A stretch of 64,000 nucleotides of DNA from Pasteurellaceae bacterium (GCA_030527795.1 JAUNAB010000009.1:39479-103478); one strand, 5' to 3'. Counted from the first letter of the stretch, positions 44,864 through 56,105 are shown. The notes: generated from the letters alone by a model not told the origin. Made by a program: numbers and translations.

Positions 44864-45418
44864 TTATTTGGTTTCAACACTGAGTTTGCCTTGCTCAACG
44901 CGAATGCCTTTAGCAAATTTTTTAATAATGACATCACGGGCTTTTGTGTCATCAAGGGTATAAACGGGCGTAGAAGATAATAATTTTCCTAAATTATCAA
45001 TTAAAAATGGCATAATCGGTTGTAATTGTTGGCTATATTTTTCGGGACTCGCTTGCCAATTTAAAATATGTAAGTCCTGTAAATAAATTGCACCTTTATT
45101 CGCATCATAATAAGGTATAGTATCAAATTGAATATTAAGTTGACCTGCATATTGTTGATTTTGTAAATTCAGTGAACTCTCTACAACGCCATTGATTTCT
45201 ACTCTGCCATTATTGTTTGGACCGATTTTAGCTTGTGCACTACGCAAGGTGTAATCCACTTTGAATAAACCAGGGACTTGATAGCTATCTGCAACACCAG
45301 CACGTTTGGCAAGGTATTGATTGACTTGTTGTTCATCAATTGCCAGATCCATACTGGCAACGGCATAGCTTGAAAAAAAACTGCTTATTAGAATAAAAAC
45401 GGCTAAAAATTTTTTCAT
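44864..45418 (-). CDS. DUF1439 (YceB-like) exported protein
   Basis: A 184-residue exported protein: signal peptide to about residue 21 (SYAVA-S) and a beta-rich domain with the YceB-like start MDLAIDEQQVNQYLAKR and the IQFDTIPYYDANKGAIYLQDLHILN centre. E. coli YceB is a lipoprotein, but no lipobox cysteine is seen here, so this one should be soluble in the periplasm. It may bind lipid like related SYLF/TULIP proteins; function unknown. Confidence 0.78.
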   Translation of the reverse strand: MKKFLAVFILISSFFSSYAVASMDLAIDEQQVNQYLAKRAGVADSYQVPGLFKVDYTLRSAQAKIGPNNNGRVEINGVVESSLNLQNQQYAGQLNIQFDTIPYYDANKGAIYLQDLHILNWQASPEKYSQQLQPIMPFLIDNLGKLLSSTPVYTLDDTKARDVIIKKFAKGIRVEQGKLSVETK

Positions 45419-45463
45419 TATTTATATTGATCCTAAATCAAAGGTTAAAAGATAGTGGCACGG

Positions 45464-45503
45464 AAAACCGCGGTCAAAAAACAGCTTAAATTTGATCCGC
45501 GGT
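45464..45503. repeat. Inverted pair of uptake words in a divergent promoter region
   Basis: ACCGCGGTCAAA (45467-45478) and TTTGATCCGCGGT (45491-45503) face each other between two divergent genes. Since neither gene ends here, this pair is not a normal terminator. Confidence 0.65.
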
Positions 45504-45633
45504 AATTGCTCGTTTTGACACGTATTTACGGCTTTCGTTCAAAACTTTACGCAAGTTTTACGTTGCTAGACTTGTGCAAGTAGGCGGAGTGAATTATATT
45601 TTGCACTTCAATCAGCGTTAAATTGGAGTCAAT

Positions 45634-45756
45634 ATGAAAAAATGGTTAGGGATCATCATTGCAAGTGCATTGTTAGCAGGCTGTAGTGTTGGTGGTGGCT
45701 TTGGCGTCGGCAATGGTGGGGCTGGAGTGAGTTTGGGAACGGGGATTGGTTTCTAA
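45634..45756 (+). CDS. 40-residue glycine-rich lipoprotein
   Basis: A mini-gene: Lys-rich start, hydrophobic core, lipobox LAGC (Cys16), and a mature peptide of 25 residues that is mostly Gly, Val and Ser (SVGGGFGVGNGGAG). TTGGAG at 45623-45628 provides a ribosome site. It stands just upstream of the initiator tRNA promoter. It is too short for homology-based assignment; comparable peptides are widespread and unstudied in Pasteurellaceae. Confidence 0.72.
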   Translation: MKKWLGIIIASALLAGCSVGGGFGVGNGGAGVSLGTGIGF

Positions 45757-45764
45757 TAAAACAC

Positions 45765-45792
45765 TTGCTAACTGAGAATAAATCGGTATAAT
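45765..45792 (+). promoter_or_regulatory. Promoter of the initiator tRNA operon
   Basis: TTGCTA (45765-45770) and TATAAT (45787-45792), 16 bases apart, placing the start just upstream of the tRNA at 45810. Confidence 0.7.
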
Positions 45793-45809
45793 ACGCCACA
45801 TATTTCGGA

Positions 45810-45886
<77 letters not shown>

Positions 45887-45927
45887 CTTTTGCTTATGTA
45901 GTAAATTCATTATGTAGGCTCAGTGAT

Positions 45928-45957
45928 AAAACCCCAGATAATTTCGGGGTTTTTTTA
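45928..45957 (+). terminator. Hairpin after the initiator tRNA
   Basis: AAAACCCC / GGGGTTTT stem with ten-base loop and T run. It may partly end tRNA transcripts while letting some polymerases reach rimP. Confidence 0.75.
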
Positions 45958-46063
45958 TAGACAAAATTTGAATCTAGACTGGGCGATTGAGCCCTTTTTT
46001 TACGTCTATAAAAAGACTAAATGAAATAAGATTATGATGTCTTATTGCTTATAGGAGAGTGTT

Positions 46064-46519
46064 TTGGCAACGTTAGAACAAAAATTAGCAGAATTATTGC
46101 AGGCTTCCGTAGAAGATTTAGGTTGTGAACTTTGGGGCATTGAATGTCAGCGTGCAGGGCGTTTTATGACCGTGCGGTTGTTTATTGACAAAGAAGGTGG
46201 GGTAAGCATTGATGATTGTGCGGATGTAAGCCGTCAAGTCAGTGCCATATTAGATGTAGAAGATCCAATTGCGGATAAGTATAATTTAGAAGTCTCATCG
46301 CCAGGGTTAGATCGCCCGTTATTCAATTTATCGCAATTTGAACGTTATATTGGGCAAGATATTGCACTACATTTGCGTATTGCCGTTGCTGATCGCCGTA
46401 AATGGCAAGGGAAATTAACGCAAATTGAAGGTGATATGTTAACGCTTTTAGTTGATGATCAGCCACAGGTGTTTGCTTTAGGGAATATTCAAAAAGCGAA
46501 TGTAATTGCTAAGTTTTAA
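46064..46519 (+). CDS. rimP: Ribosome maturation factor RimP
   Basis: A 151-residue factor for 30S assembly. The family pattern [43 protein letters not shown] and [10 protein letters not shown] is clear. The start is TTG at 46064: AGGAGAG (46053-46059) lies at the right distance and no ATG or GTG is near. First protein gene of the nusA operon; 24 bases before nusA. Confidence 0.95.
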   Translation: MATLEQKLAELLQASVEDLGCELWGIECQRAGRFMTVRLFIDKEGGVSIDDCADVSRQVSAILDVEDPIADKYNLEVSSPGLDRPLFNLSQFERYIGQDIALHLRIAVADRRKWQGKLTQIEGDMLTLLVDDQPQVFALGNIQKANVIAKF

Positions 46520-46543
46520 TTTTATAGTTAGGAATGGAATGAA

Positions 46544-48043
46544 ATGAGTAAAGAAATTTTATTAGCGGCAGAAGCCGTATCAAATGAGAAGTTATTGCCA
46601 CGTGAGAAGATTTTTGAAGCATTGGAAAGTGCAATTGCGCTCTCTACAAAGAAAAAGTATGAATATGATATTGATGTTCGTGTGCAAATTAATACGAAAA
46701 CAGGGGAATTTAGCACTTTCCGCCGTTGGGTTGTGGTAGAAGAAGTTCACGCACCAACAAAAGAAATCACGTTGGAAGCGGCACAATTTGAAGATCCTAG
46801 CGTTCAATTAGGCGATATTGTTGAAGACGAGATTGAGTCTATTGCATTTGACCGTATTACGATGCAAACCGCACGTCAAGTAATTAGTACAAAAATTCGC
46901 GAAGCAGAACGTAGCAAAGTCGTTGAGCAGTTTATGAGCGAAGAAGGTAAAATCGTGATTGGTACGGTAAAGAAAGTTAACCGCGACAACATTATTTTAG
47001 AACTGATTGGTAATAAAGAAGATCCTGTTAAAGCTGAAGCGGTCATTTTGCGTGAAGATATGTTACCACGCGAAAATTTTCGCCCGGGTGATCGCATTCG
47101 TGGGGTGTTATACAAAGTTTCGCCTGAAAGTAAAGGGGCACAGTTATTTGTTACCCGTGCAAAACCGATTATGCTAGAAGAATTATTCCGCTTAGAAGTG
47201 CCTGAAATTGGTGAGGAATTAATTGAAATCAAAGGTGCATCTCGTGATGCAGGATCGCGGGCAAAAATTGCAGTAAAAAGCAATGATAAACGGATTGATC
47301 CAGTCGGGGCTTGTGTTGGTATGCGTGGTTCGCGTGTACAGGCAATCACCAATGAATTAGGTGGTGAACGTGTTGATATCGTTTTATGGGATGACAACCC
47401 TGCACAATACGTGATTAACGCGATGGCACCTGCTGATGTGAGCTCAATTGTTGTGGATGAAGATAATCATTCAATGGATATTGCCGTTGAAGCTGAGAAT
47501 CTTGCTCAAGCGATTGGACGCAATGGACAAAATGTGCGTTTAGCAACCCAATTAACAGGTTGGTCGTTAAATGTGATGACGACAAATGAATTAGATAATA
47601 AACATCAAGTGGAAGATAAAAAGATTTTAAATCTCTTTATCTCTGCCTTAGAAATTGATGAAGAATTTGCACAAATTCTTATTGATGAAGGCTTTACCAG
47701 TTTAGAAGAATTGGCTTATGTGCCAGTGAATGAATTAACTGCGATTGATGGTTTGGAAGATGAAGATTTGGTTGAAGAGTTGCAAACTCGTGCCAAAAAT
47801 AAATTAACTGAACAAGCATTAGCGGAAGAAGAAACCTTAAAGCAAGCACATATTGAAGAGGCGTTATTGAATTTAGATGGAATGGAACGTCATATTGCTG
47901 TGTTATTAGCAAACCAAGGCATTACTACCTTGGAAGCATTAGCCGAACAAGGTGTTGATGATTTAGCCGACATTGAAGAATTAAGTGCGGAAAAAGCAGC
48001 AGAATTAATTATGGCTGCACGTAATATTTGTTGGTTTAGCTAA
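46544..48043 (+). CDS. nusA: Transcription termination/antitermination factor NusA
   Basis: A 499-residue RNA-polymerase-binding protein: N-terminal domain to about 130, S1 domain ([17 protein letters not shown]), KH domains ([24 protein letters not shown] and [18 protein letters not shown]), and two acidic C-terminal repeats ([24 protein letters not shown] and [23 protein letters not shown]). It is followed after 16 bases by infB. Confidence 0.97.
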   Translation: MSKEILLAAEAVSNEKLLPREKIFEALESAIALSTKKKYEYDIDVRVQINTKTGEFSTFRRWVVVEEVHAPTKEITLEAAQFEDPSVQLGDIVEDEIESIAFDRITMQTARQVISTKIREAERSKVVEQFMSEEGKIVIGTVKKVNRDNIILELIGNKEDPVKAEAVILREDMLPRENFRPGDRIRGVLYKVSPESKGAQLFVTRAKPIMLEELFRLEVPEIGEELIEIKGASRDAGSRAKIAVKSNDKRIDPVGACVGMRGSRVQAITNELGGERVDIVLWDDNPAQYVINAMAPADVSSIVVDEDNHSMDIAVEAENLAQAIGRNGQNVRLATQLTGWSLNVMTTNELDNKHQVEDKKILNLFISALEIDEEFAQILIDEGFTSLEELAYVPVNELTAIDGLEDEDLVEELQTRAKNKLTEQALAEEETLKQAHIEEALLNLDGMERHIAVLLANQGITTLEALAEQGVDDLADIEELSAEKAAELIMAARNICWFS

Positions 48044-48059
48044 GCTGTAGGAGAAAAGA

Positions 48060-50606
48060 ATGACAGATAAAATTGAACAAGATGCACCGAAAAAATTAAG
48101 TTTACAGCGTCGCACCAAAACAACTGCGAGAGGGACTACTGCGGGTGGTAAAGCAAAATCAGTGCAAGTGGAAGTGCGAAAATCGCGTAAAGTTGATACT
48201 GAAGCGGCTAAAAAAGCGAAAGAAGAAGCGAAATTGAAAGCGGAAAAAGCAGCGAAAGAAAAACTTGAGCAAGAAAAAATTGCTCAAGAAAAAGTGGCTG
48301 CTGAGAAACTAAAAGCGGAAGAAAAAGCAAAACAATCAAGTGCTAAGAAAGACGAAAGCAAAGCACCGAAATCGGTGAAAACAGCTGAAACCGCGGACAA
48401 AAATCGCGTTAAATCTGAGAAAGCGAAACCCGTTGATCCTGAAAAAGAAAAACGCCGAGCTGAAGAAGCGGAGTTACGCCGTAAAGCGGATGAATTGGCT
48501 CGTCAAAAAGCGGAAGAGAAAGCACGTTTAGCCGCGGAAGAAGCGCGTCGTTATGCTGATGTTGATAATAGCAAAGAGAGCAAAGATACGGCATCGGAAG
48601 ATTATGCTGATTATAACTTAACTTCAAGTTATGCTCGTGAAGCAGAAGATGAAGAAGAGCGTCGTAACGAAAGCCGTGGTCGTGGCAAAAATAAAGTTGC
48701 TAAAGCGAAAAAAGGTGGACGAGATGATGAAACGAATAAAAATGAACGTCATTCTGACCGTCGTAACCAAAAAGATCTAAAAGGTGGCAAAGGTAAGCAT
48801 AAAAAAGGCAGTAGCTTACAACAAGCCTTCACTAAACCTGCACAAGCGGTAAACCGCGATGTTGTGATTGGTGAAACCGTTACGGTTGCTGAATTAGCAA
48901 ATAAAATGGCGGTGAAAGCTACAGAAATCATCAAAACGATGATGAAAATGGGCGAGATGGTTACCATTAACCAAGTGATTGACCAAGAAACTGCACAGTT
49001 AGTCGCAGAAGAAATGGGGCATAAGGTTATTCTACGCAAGGAAAACGAGCTAGAAGAGTCCGTACTTGAAGATCGTGATATTCACGCGGAAAAAGTAAAT
49101 CGAGCGCCTGTTGTTACCATTATGGGACACGTTGACCACGGTAAAACCTCATTACTTGACTATATTCGTAAAGCAAAAGTTGCCGCAGGCGAAGCTGGGG
49201 GAATTACTCAGCATATTGGTGCATACCACGTTGAAACCGATGATGGTAAGATGATTACCTTCTTGGATACACCAGGACACGCCGCCTTTACGTCAATGCG
49301 TGCGCGTGGTGCGAAATCAACGGATATCGTGGTGCTTGTTGTGGCTGCAGATGATGGCGTTATGCCACAAACCATTGAAGCGATTCAACACGCACGTGCT
49401 GCGGGTGCGCCATTAGTGGTTGCCGTGAATAAAATTGATAAGCCAGAAGCAAATCCTGATCGTGTGGAGCAAGAATTACTGCAATACGAAGTGGTGTCAG
49501 AAAAATTCGGTGGCGATGTGTTATTTGTGCCTGTTTCAGCGAAAAAAGGAACGGGGATTGATGAATTACTTGATGCTATCTTATTGCAATCTGATGTTTT
49601 AGAATTGACCGCGGTCAAAGACGGTATGGCAAGTGGTGTCGTTATTGAATCTTATCTTGATAAGGGGCGTGGACCAGTTGCTACAATTTTAGTTCAATCG
49701 GGAACGTTAAATAAAGGCGATATCATTTTATGCGGCTTTGAATATGGTCGCGTGCGTGCGATGCGTGATGAAAATGGTAAAGAAGTTGATAGTGCAGGTC
49801 CATCTATTCCTGTGGAAGTTCTTGGGCTGTCAGGCGTGCCAGCAGCAGGTGATGAAGCAACTGTTGTTCGTGATGAGAAAAAAGCACGTGAAGTTGCACT
49901 TTATCGTCAAGGTAAATTCCGTGATGTGAAACTAGCTCGTCAGCAAAAAGCGAAATTAGAAAATATGTTCAGTAATATGGCGGAAGGCGATGTTTCAGAG
50001 TTAAATGTGATCGTTAAAGCTGACGTTCAAGGCTCCGTCGAAGCGATTGTTCAAGCCTTACAAGAACTCTCAACCGATGAAGTGAAAGTCAAAGTTGTTG
50101 GCTCTGGTGTAGGCGGAATTACTGAAACTGATGCGACGTTAGCCGCGGCATCTAATGCCATTATTGTGGGCTTTAACGTGCGTGCAGATGCATCAGCTCG
50201 CCGTGTGATTGAAAATGAAAATATTGATTTACGTTATTATTCAATCATTTATGAATTATTAAATGAAATCAAAGCCGCGATGAGTGGTATGTTACAGCCT
50301 GAATTTAAACAAGAAATTATTGGTTTAGCGGAAGTGCGTGATGTGTTCCGTCATCCGAAATTTGGTGCGATTGCAGGTTGTATGGTAACTGAAGGGATCG
50401 TTAAACGTAATAATCCAATCCGCGTATTGCGTGATAACGTGGTTATTTTTGAAGGCGAATTAGAATCTCTACGTCGCTTCAAAGATGATGTCGCAGAAGT
50501 TCGTAATGGGATGGAATGTGGTATCGGCGTGAAGAACTATAACGATGTGAAAGTCGGTGATCAGATTGAAGTCTTTGAAGTTGTAGAAGTTAAACGTTCA
50601 ATTTAA
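48060..50606 (+). CDS. infB: Translation initiation factor IF-2
   Basis: An 848-residue GTPase that brings fMet-tRNA to the 30S subunit. The N-terminal third is a Lys/Glu/Ala-rich charged region; the G domain has [18 protein letters not shown] and NKIDKPEAN; the remaining domains bind the ribosome and fMet. It lies in the classical operon with nusA. A terminator follows directly (50615-50646), which separates it from the downstream insertion. An in-frame uptake word (LTAVK) occurs at about 49610. Confidence 0.97.
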   Translation: MTDKIEQDAPKKLSLQRRTKTTARGTTAGGKAKSVQVEVRKSRKVDTEAAKKAKEEAKLKAEKAAKEKLEQEKIAQEKVAAEKLKAEEKAKQSSAKKDESKAPKSVKTAETADKNRVKSEKAKPVDPEKEKRRAEEAELRRKADELARQKAEEKARLAAEEARRYADVDNSKESKDTASEDYADYNLTSSYAREAEDEEERRNESRGRGKNKVAKAKKGGRDDETNKNERHSDRRNQKDLKGGKGKHKKGSSLQQAFTKPAQAVNRDVVIGETVTVAELANKMAVKATEIIKTMMKMGEMVTINQVIDQETAQLVAEEMGHKVILRKENELEESVLEDRDIHAEKVNRAPVVTIMGHVDHGKTSLLDYIRKAKVAAGEAGGITQHIGAYHVETDDGKMITFLDTPGHAAFTSMRARGAKSTDIVVLVVAADDGVMPQTIEAIQHARAAGAPLVVAVNKIDKPEANPDRVEQELLQYEVVSEKFGGDVLFVPVSAKKGTGIDELLDAILLQSDVLELTAVKDGMASGVVIESYLDKGRGPVATILVQSGTLNKGDIILCGFEYGRVRAMRDENGKEVDSAGPSIPVEVLGLSGVPAAGDEATVVRDEKKAREVALYRQGKFRDVKLARQQKAKLENMFSNMAEGDVSELNVIVKADVQGSVEAIVQALQELSTDEVKVKVVGSGVGGITETDATLAAASNAIIVGFNVRADASARRVIENENIDLRYYSIIYELLNEIKAAMSGMLQPEFKQEIIGLAEVRDVFRHPKFGAIAGCMVTEGIVKRNNPIRVLRDNVVIFEGELESLRRFKDDVAEVRNGMECGIGVKNYNDVKVGDQIEVFEVVEVKRSI

Positions 50607-50614
50607 CATTTATG

Positions 50615-50648
50615 AAAATAACCGAGTAGTTTTGCTCGGTTATTTTAT
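50615..50648 (+). terminator. Terminator after infB
   Basis: AAAATAACCGAG / CTCGGTTATTTT, 12-bp perfect stem with eight-base loop and T-rich end, nine bases past the infB stop. Confidence 0.85.
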
Positions 50649-50666
50649 TATTTAAGGATAAATTAT

Positions 50667-51902
50667 ATGAAGAAAAAAATTTTATTTGTTCATCCTGCGT
50701 TAGTTATGGGAGGAGCTGAAACAGTTCTAATTTCATACTTGAATATTTTATCAAAATATTCGGAAAAATATGAAGTTGATGTTGCTTTTATTGAGAATAG
50801 ACAGAATTTTAATTTTGATAAAATCCCGAATAATATTAATATTCATTTTATACTTTCAGATGTTGAATCGGAATTTTTGATATGTCTTGATAATCGGCGT
50901 TCGGAAGATTAAACTGTAAATAGAAATTATTATCAATCTTGGTTTGGTGGGATTAAAGAAAGAAGTAATTTCCGTTTATTAGAACTCATAAATAAATACA
51001 ATTATGATGTAATTATAGATTTTAGCAGTGTAGTTAGTTCATTTGAATATTTTATTAATAAATTTGATTTGGCAAAAAGAATTGTTTGCTTAAAATGGGT
51101 GCATTCTTCATCTGTTATAAATAATTTCATAAATGATCCTTGCTATTATTCGTATATTTTGAATAAATATAGTGCATTAATTACAATCTGTCCAGATATG
51201 GAGCAAAGTTGTAAAGATGCATTTAATCAATTAGGAATAAGAGGTGAAACAATTTACTCTATTTTTAATCCTATTAATTTAGAGGCAATTCATAATAATG
51301 AATGTTTAGAAACTGAAATTGAGTCAGATATACAAAAATTGCAGGAATCTTTTATATTACAAGTAGCGCGTTTAGAGGAAAGGCAAAAAAATCATTTAGA
51401 ACTGATAGAAATTTATGCAAGATTAAAACAATTAGGAATAAAGGAAAAATTATACATTATTGGGGACGGTAGTTCTAAGCAGCAATTACAAGATAAAATT
51501 AATGAATTAGAGTTAACTGAAGAGTGTTTATTATTGGGTGAAAGAAAGAATCCATTTATTTTTATGAAATATGCTAAATTATTTTTGCATACTGCAAACT
51601 ATGAAGGACTTCCAACAGTATTTATTGAAAGTATGGCTTGTGGTACTCCTGTGATTGCATATAATTGTCCAACGGGACCGAAAGATATTTTAGAAAATGG
51701 AAAGTATGGCATATTAATTCCAATGGGAGATCAAGATTTATTTGTTGAGAAAGCGCATGAGTTATTAACTGATGAAAGTAAATTGAATCATTATAAGCGA
51801 TTATTGCCTGAATCAGTACAACGTTTCAGTTTTGATGTTATAGGGCAACAATTTTTAGACTTACTTGAGAATGAATTTAAAAAAAAAGAAATAGTAATAT
51901 AA
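50667..51902 (+). pseudogene. GT4-type glycosyltransferase interrupted by an in-frame stop
   Basis: The frame spans 411 codons with one TAA at 50910-50912 (codon 82); reading through it, the protein is continuous and normal. The N-terminal part has KKKILFVHPALVMGGAETVL, the nucleotide/acceptor loop of GT4 enzymes, and the C-terminal part the donor-binding FLHTANYEGLPTVFIESMACGTPVIAYNCPTGPKDIL with the EX7E motif. The gene is strikingly AT-rich and sits between infB and rbfA, normally neighbours. It could make two fragments, or be silent. A suppressor or sequencing error are alternatives. It would transfer sugars to lipooligosaccharide or capsule. Confidence 0.82.
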
Positions 51903-51918
51903 GAATAGGAAAATTAGT

Positions 51919-52299
51919 ATGGTAAGAGAATTTAAACGTTCAGATCGTGTGGCTCAAGAGCTACAAAAAGAAGTGGCAGTCATTTTACAACGAGAGGTAA
52001 AAGATCCGCGGATTGGAATGGTGACGGTTTCTGATGTAGAGGTCTCAAGAGATTTAGCTTACGCCAAAGTTTTTGTCACATTTTTATTTGACAATGATGA
52101 ACAGGCGATAGCACAAGGAATGAAAGGGCTGGAAAAAGCGGCATCTTATATTCGGACGTTAGTGGGTAAGGCTATGCGTTTACGTATTGTGCCTGAATTA
52201 CGTTTCGTCTATGATCAGTCTTTAGTTGAAGGAATGAGAATGTCTAATCTAGTGACGAATGCGGTTCGTGATGATGAGAAAAAGCATATTTCTGAATAG
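51919..52299 (+). CDS. rbfA: Ribosome-binding factor A
   Basis: A 126-residue KH-fold protein for 16S rRNA 5' end maturation and cold adaptation. [31 protein letters not shown] and the [11 protein letters not shown] block are diagnostic. It follows the glycosyltransferase gene after 16 bases rather than infB, so its expression now relies on read-through or on a promoter within the insertion. truB, usual next gene, is absent here. Confidence 0.95.
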   Translation: MVREFKRSDRVAQELQKEVAVILQREVKDPRIGMVTVSDVEVSRDLAYAKVFVTFLFDNDEQAIAQGMKGLEKAASYIRTLVGKAMRLRIVPELRFVYDQSLVEGMRMSNLVTNAVRDDEKKHISE

Positions 52300-52312
52300 T
52301 ATTAATATATAA

Positions 52313-52347
52313 AAAATGGGATAACGCGAAAATCGTTATCCCATTTT
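52313..52347. terminator. Bidirectional terminator between rbfA and the receptor gene
   Basis: AAAATGGGATAACG / CGTTATCCCATTTT, 14-bp perfect stem with seven-base loop and A/T-rich flanks. Confidence 0.85.
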
Positions 52348-52359
52348 GTTTAAGTCAGA

Positions 52360-54369
52360 TTAGAATTTATAGTTAAATCCTGCAACAAATTCACGTCCAC
52401 GTTCGTAGAAACCTGCGTTACCACGTTGGCTTTGGCTGCGATACGCTTTGTTGAATAAATTGTTAATGCCAAAGTTAATATTTAATTGGTCATTGTGTAG
52501 TGGTTGCCAATTAACAAAGATATCATGTACGCCATAGCCAGGTTTTGAGTCTTTTGCTAATACTTTGACAAATTTATGGCCTACAGATTGATCTCTGATA
52601 CGTTGTCTTTTCGTTCCAACATAGTCTACACGTTCAAAATAACGAGCGTTCCAACCAATCTCTAAACTTGGGTTTTCAAAGCGGTAAGATAAGCTAGTTA
52701 ACCATTGACGACCAACGTTCCAGAAGTAATAGGGATTTTCTTCTTGGTTGCTACTAAATGAATTACTATAAATGTTCGGTTTAGATTGTGATACAGCAAT
52801 ACGTGCTTTAAATCCATTGTAAACATAACTTGCATCGGCTTCATAGCCATGCAATTTAATTTTACCATCATTGTAGGTTTTATTGGTTCCATAAATGATG
52901 AGATCATCAATAGTTTGTTTGAACACATTGGCACTGACTTTGAAACCGTTTTGTTCCCAACGGAAACCAATTTCACCACGGCGTGCCGTTTCAGGTTTTA
53001 AGTTTTTATCAACGTGGACACCTGCAAATGCTTCATTAATACGTAATGCTTCGTTTAAGCGTGGTGCACGGCTTGCTTGATTATATGTAGCAACTAAAGC
53101 AAAATTCGGTGTGATTCCCCAAATTGCATTAATACTTGGGTTAAATTTACCATAGGATGCTTCCCCACCTTGATTATCGCGGAATTTGAAGTGATCATAA
53201 CGTAAACCTGTGGTTAATGTAACAGGTGATAAATCCCAAATACCTTCTACATATAAGCCATATTCATCTTTTTTCTCTTGTCCAACATGGGTTACTTTAT
53301 TAGAACGGATAGCATTCCATGGTTTATAAGAGGGTTCGGCTTTTTCTGTGCGATAATTTACCCCATATTTGATGTTATGTTTACCCACTTCACTTGATAA
53401 ATTCAAGTTCCCACCAGTGGAGAATGTTTTTGTGATTTCCATATCTGGTGAATCACTTAATCTCGCTTTAGGTGGTTTGTAGTCATCAATTTGTGTACGG
53501 AATACATTAGCATCAACTTTGCTAATAAAACCAATATTATGCCCTTCATATTGTGCATTCAATGTACGTTGGCGTTGTGCTGAACGGTCTTCACCATAGA
53601 CAGCTTCTAATGGATCGCTATATGGGAATTCAAGTTGTGGTTTACGTGTACCTTCTTGGTATTCCTGACGGATAGAAAAACGAATTTTGTGGTTTTCATT
53701 AAAATCATAACCCAGTTTGGCTAAATAACTGTCTTGGTTAAGTTTGCTACCATATTGCTTGTTATCATTTCCATCTTTATAATCGCCATTACGTAAGAAA
53801 TGCCCTGCAAATAAAGCATCAAAGCCATTTTGATTTGCGTAAGTTGCGATATTTGTTCCATAACCGCGGTTGCTACTTGCTGTTGCTCCGATTTTTAAAC
53901 CAATGCTTTGGTTTTCGCGTAACAGATCTTTAGCATCAAGAGTTGTTATTCGGATAACACCACCTAATGCACCAATACCTGCACTCGCTGAGCCTGCGCC
54001 TTTCTCAATATCAATAACTTTAACCAACGTTGGGTCAAGCATAAATTTTCCTTGATGGTGCAGAATAGAACTAGTATTTGTTGCACCATCTACATCTAAG
54101 GTGATTTTATCTTCCCCGATGCCACGGATACTATAAAATTGTGCCACACCATTACCACCGCTACTAGTTAAACCAACTTGATTTTTCATTGCTTGTTTTA
54201 GATCGGTGGCTACCCGTTGATCTAATTGTTTGTCAGTAATAATAGTTGGAACAGCATTCCCAGTGATAACGATTGGGGCAAGTTGTTCTGTTGATTCCGC
54301 AGATGCCTGATGGGCAGAAACTAGGCTCAAGGCAACTACACTTAATTTAAATAAAGGTTTTTTGACCAT
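52360..54369 (-). CDS. TonB-dependent haem/haemoglobin-type outer-membrane receptor
   Basis: A 669-residue receptor: signal peptide cleaved after HQASA, TonB box near APIVITGN, plug domain (YSIRGIGEDKITLDVDGAT to GALGGVIRITT), and a 22-stranded barrel ending in Phe. Haem receptors carry FRAP and NPNL motifs with a haem-ligand histidine between; here SRAP, then GVHVD and KNLKPE are in those places, and plug HHQGKFMLDP fits. It should import haem, but the exact ligand is open. A Fur-like box lies upstream. It is a single-gene unit. Confidence 0.85.
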   Translation of the reverse strand: MVKKPLFKLSVVALSLVSAHQASAESTEQLAPIVITGNAVPTIITDKQLDQRVATDLKQAMKNQVGLTSSGGNGVAQFYSIRGIGEDKITLDVDGATNTSSILHHQGKFMLDPTLVKVIDIEKGAGSASAGIGALGGVIRITTLDAKDLLRENQSIGLKIGATASSNRGYGTNIATYANQNGFDALFAGHFLRNGDYKDGNDNKQYGSKLNQDSYLAKLGYDFNENHKIRFSIRQEYQEGTRKPQLEFPYSDPLEAVYGEDRSAQRQRTLNAQYEGHNIGFISKVDANVFRTQIDDYKPPKARLSDSPDMEITKTFSTGGNLNLSSEVGKHNIKYGVNYRTEKAEPSYKPWNAIRSNKVTHVGQEKKDEYGLYVEGIWDLSPVTLTTGLRYDHFKFRDNQGGEASYGKFNPSINAIWGITPNFALVATYNQASRAPRLNEALRINEAFAGVHVDKNLKPETARRGEIGFRWEQNGFKVSANVFKQTIDDLIIYGTNKTYNDGKIKLHGYEADASYVYNGFKARIAVSQSKPNIYSNSFSSNQEENPYYFWNVGRQWLTSLSYRFENPSLEIGWNARYFERVDYVGTKRQRIRDQSVGHKFVKVLAKDSKPGYGVHDIFVNWQPLHNDQLNINFGINNLFNKAYRSQSQRGNAGFYERGREFVAGFNYKF

Positions 54370-54407
54370 TATGATTTTCCTTAAATATAATTAGTAAAAA
54401 GAAATTA

Positions 54408-54426
54408 AATGATAATTATTTTTAAT
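54408..54426 (-). promoter_or_regulatory. Fur-like box upstream of the receptor gene
   Basis: AATGATAATTATTTTTAAT resembles the Fur consensus GATAATGATAATCATTATC in its TGATAAT-N-AT core, 39 bases upstream of the receptor start. AT-rich context makes chance matches possible, but position and gene type fit iron repression. Confidence 0.5.
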
Positions 54427-54523
54427 AATATTTAAAGAGTGGTTTTTAAAAAATGTGGAGTGGATCACAGAAAATTAAAAATGGTGATGACATTTTAAAC
54501 AGTAAAATTTAAGTGTATAAAAT

Positions 54524-54576
54524 ATAAAGGGAATAAAACTTAAGTCATTCTTATACTTAAGTTTTATTCCCTTTAT
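54524..54576 (-). terminator. Long perfect hairpin terminator of lysS
   Basis: A 22-bp perfect stem (54524-54545 with 54555-54576) and nine-base loop, 23 bases past the lysS stop; its A/T-rich ends suit termination on the minus strand. It is the longest perfect stem in the window. Confidence 0.85.
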
Positions 54577-54599
54577 GGAAAATAACGTTTAAACTTTAA

Positions 54600-56105
54600 T
54601 TAGCTTTTTTGTTTCATTGCTGGGAATAAAATTACATCACGGATTGATGGTGCATTTGCATATAGCATAGCCAAGCGATCAATACCCAATCCAGCTCCTG
54701 CAGTAGGCGGTAAGCCGTGTTCTAACGCAGTAACAAAATCTTCATCTTTAAACATCGCTTCATCATCGCCTGCTTCTTTCGCAGCAACCTGTGCATCAAA
54801 GCGTTCAGCTTGATCTTCTGCATCATTTAATTCTGAGAAACCATTACCGATTTCACGACCGCCAATAAATAGCTCAAAGCGATCGGTAATTTCTGGATTT
54901 TCATCATTACGACGAGCAAGTGGCGAAATTTCTGCTGGGTGTGCCATTAAGAATGTTGGTTGAGTAAGTTGGTGTTCAGCAATTTCTTCAAAAATAGCAT
55001 TTACTACAGAACCTAGCCCCCAAGACTTTTGTACTTCAATACCCAGTTTATTTGCAATTGCACAAGCTTTAGCGAAATCCTGTAAATCTTCAGGTTGGAT
55101 ATCTTTGCCATATTTCACGATAGCATCGTGCATTGTGATGCGTTCAAATGGTTTGCCGAAGTCAAATTCGTAATCACCGTATGGTACAATGGTGCTACCA
55201 AGAATATCTACGGCTAATTTGCGTAATAGTTCTTCAATGGTGTCCATTAAATCTTTATAATCTGCGTAAGCTTGATAGTATTCGATCATCGTAAATTCAG
55301 GATTGTGGCGGACTGAAACCCCTTCATTACGGAAATTACGGTTAATTTCAAATACACGTTCAAATCCACCGACAACTAATCGTTTGAGATAAAGCTCTGG
55401 CGCAATACGCAGATACATATCAATGTCCAAAGCATTATGGTGTGTCACAAATGGACGAGCAGATGCACCGCCAGGAATCACGTGTAACATTGGGGTTTCA
55501 ACTTCAATAAAGTCTTTATTGATAAAAAATTCACGCATTCCTGCAATGACTTTAGAACGAATGACGAACGTTTTGCGTGATTGTTCATTCGCAATTAAGT
55601 CTAAATAGCGTTGGCGATAACGTGTTTCTTGATCGGTTAAACCGTGGTGTTTATCTGGTAAAGGACGCAATGCTTTGGTTAACAGTTGCACTTCGCTTGC
55701 ACGCACAGTTAATTCATCAGTTTTTGTTTTAAATAAGACACCTTTAACGCCAATAATATCGCCTAAATCCCAGTTACCAACATCGTTTGCATAAACACCT
55801 TCGGCTAAATTGTCGCGAGCGATATAAAGTTGAATGCGCCCACTCATATCTTGCAAAGTAATAAATGTTGCTTTACCCATTACGCGACGGGTCATAATAC
55901 GCCCCGCTACCGCAACGTGAATTTCTTGTGCTTTCAAATTTTCGCTTTCAGTTTTAGCATATTGATCTTGCAAGTTTTGTGCTAATGCATCACGGCGAAA
56001 AGTATTTGGAAAGGCATTGCCTTTGGCACGTAATGCCGCTAATTTTTCGCGGCGAACCGCCATTTCTCCGTGAAAATCAAGTTCTGGCGTTTGTTGTTCT
56101 GACAT
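54600..56105 (-). CDS. lysS: Lysyl-tRNA synthetase, class II
   Basis: A 501-residue dimeric enzyme charging tRNA-Lys. N-terminal anticodon-binding OB fold ([26 protein letters not shown]), class II motif 2 in [23 protein letters not shown] and motif 3 [12 protein letters not shown]. It follows prfB after 27 bases, as in E. coli, so the two form an operon. Confidence 0.97.
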   Translation of the reverse strand: MSEQQTPELDFHGEMAVRREKLAALRAKGNAFPNTFRRDALAQNLQDQYAKTESENLKAQEIHVAVAGRIMTRRVMGKATFITLQDMSGRIQLYIARDNLAEGVYANDVGNWDLGDIIGVKGVLFKTKTDELTVRASEVQLLTKALRPLPDKHHGLTDQETRYRQRYLDLIANEQSRKTFVIRSKVIAGMREFFINKDFIEVETPMLHVIPGGASARPFVTHHNALDIDMYLRIAPELYLKRLVVGGFERVFEINRNFRNEGVSVRHNPEFTMIEYYQAYADYKDLMDTIEELLRKLAVDILGSTIVPYGDYEFDFGKPFERITMHDAIVKYGKDIQPEDLQDFAKACAIANKLGIEVQKSWGLGSVVNAIFEEIAEHQLTQPTFLMAHPAEISPLARRNDENPEITDRFELFIGGREIGNGFSELNDAEDQAERFDAQVAAKEAGDDEAMFKDEDFVTALEHGLPPTAGAGLGIDRLAMLYANAPSIRDVILFPAMKQKS

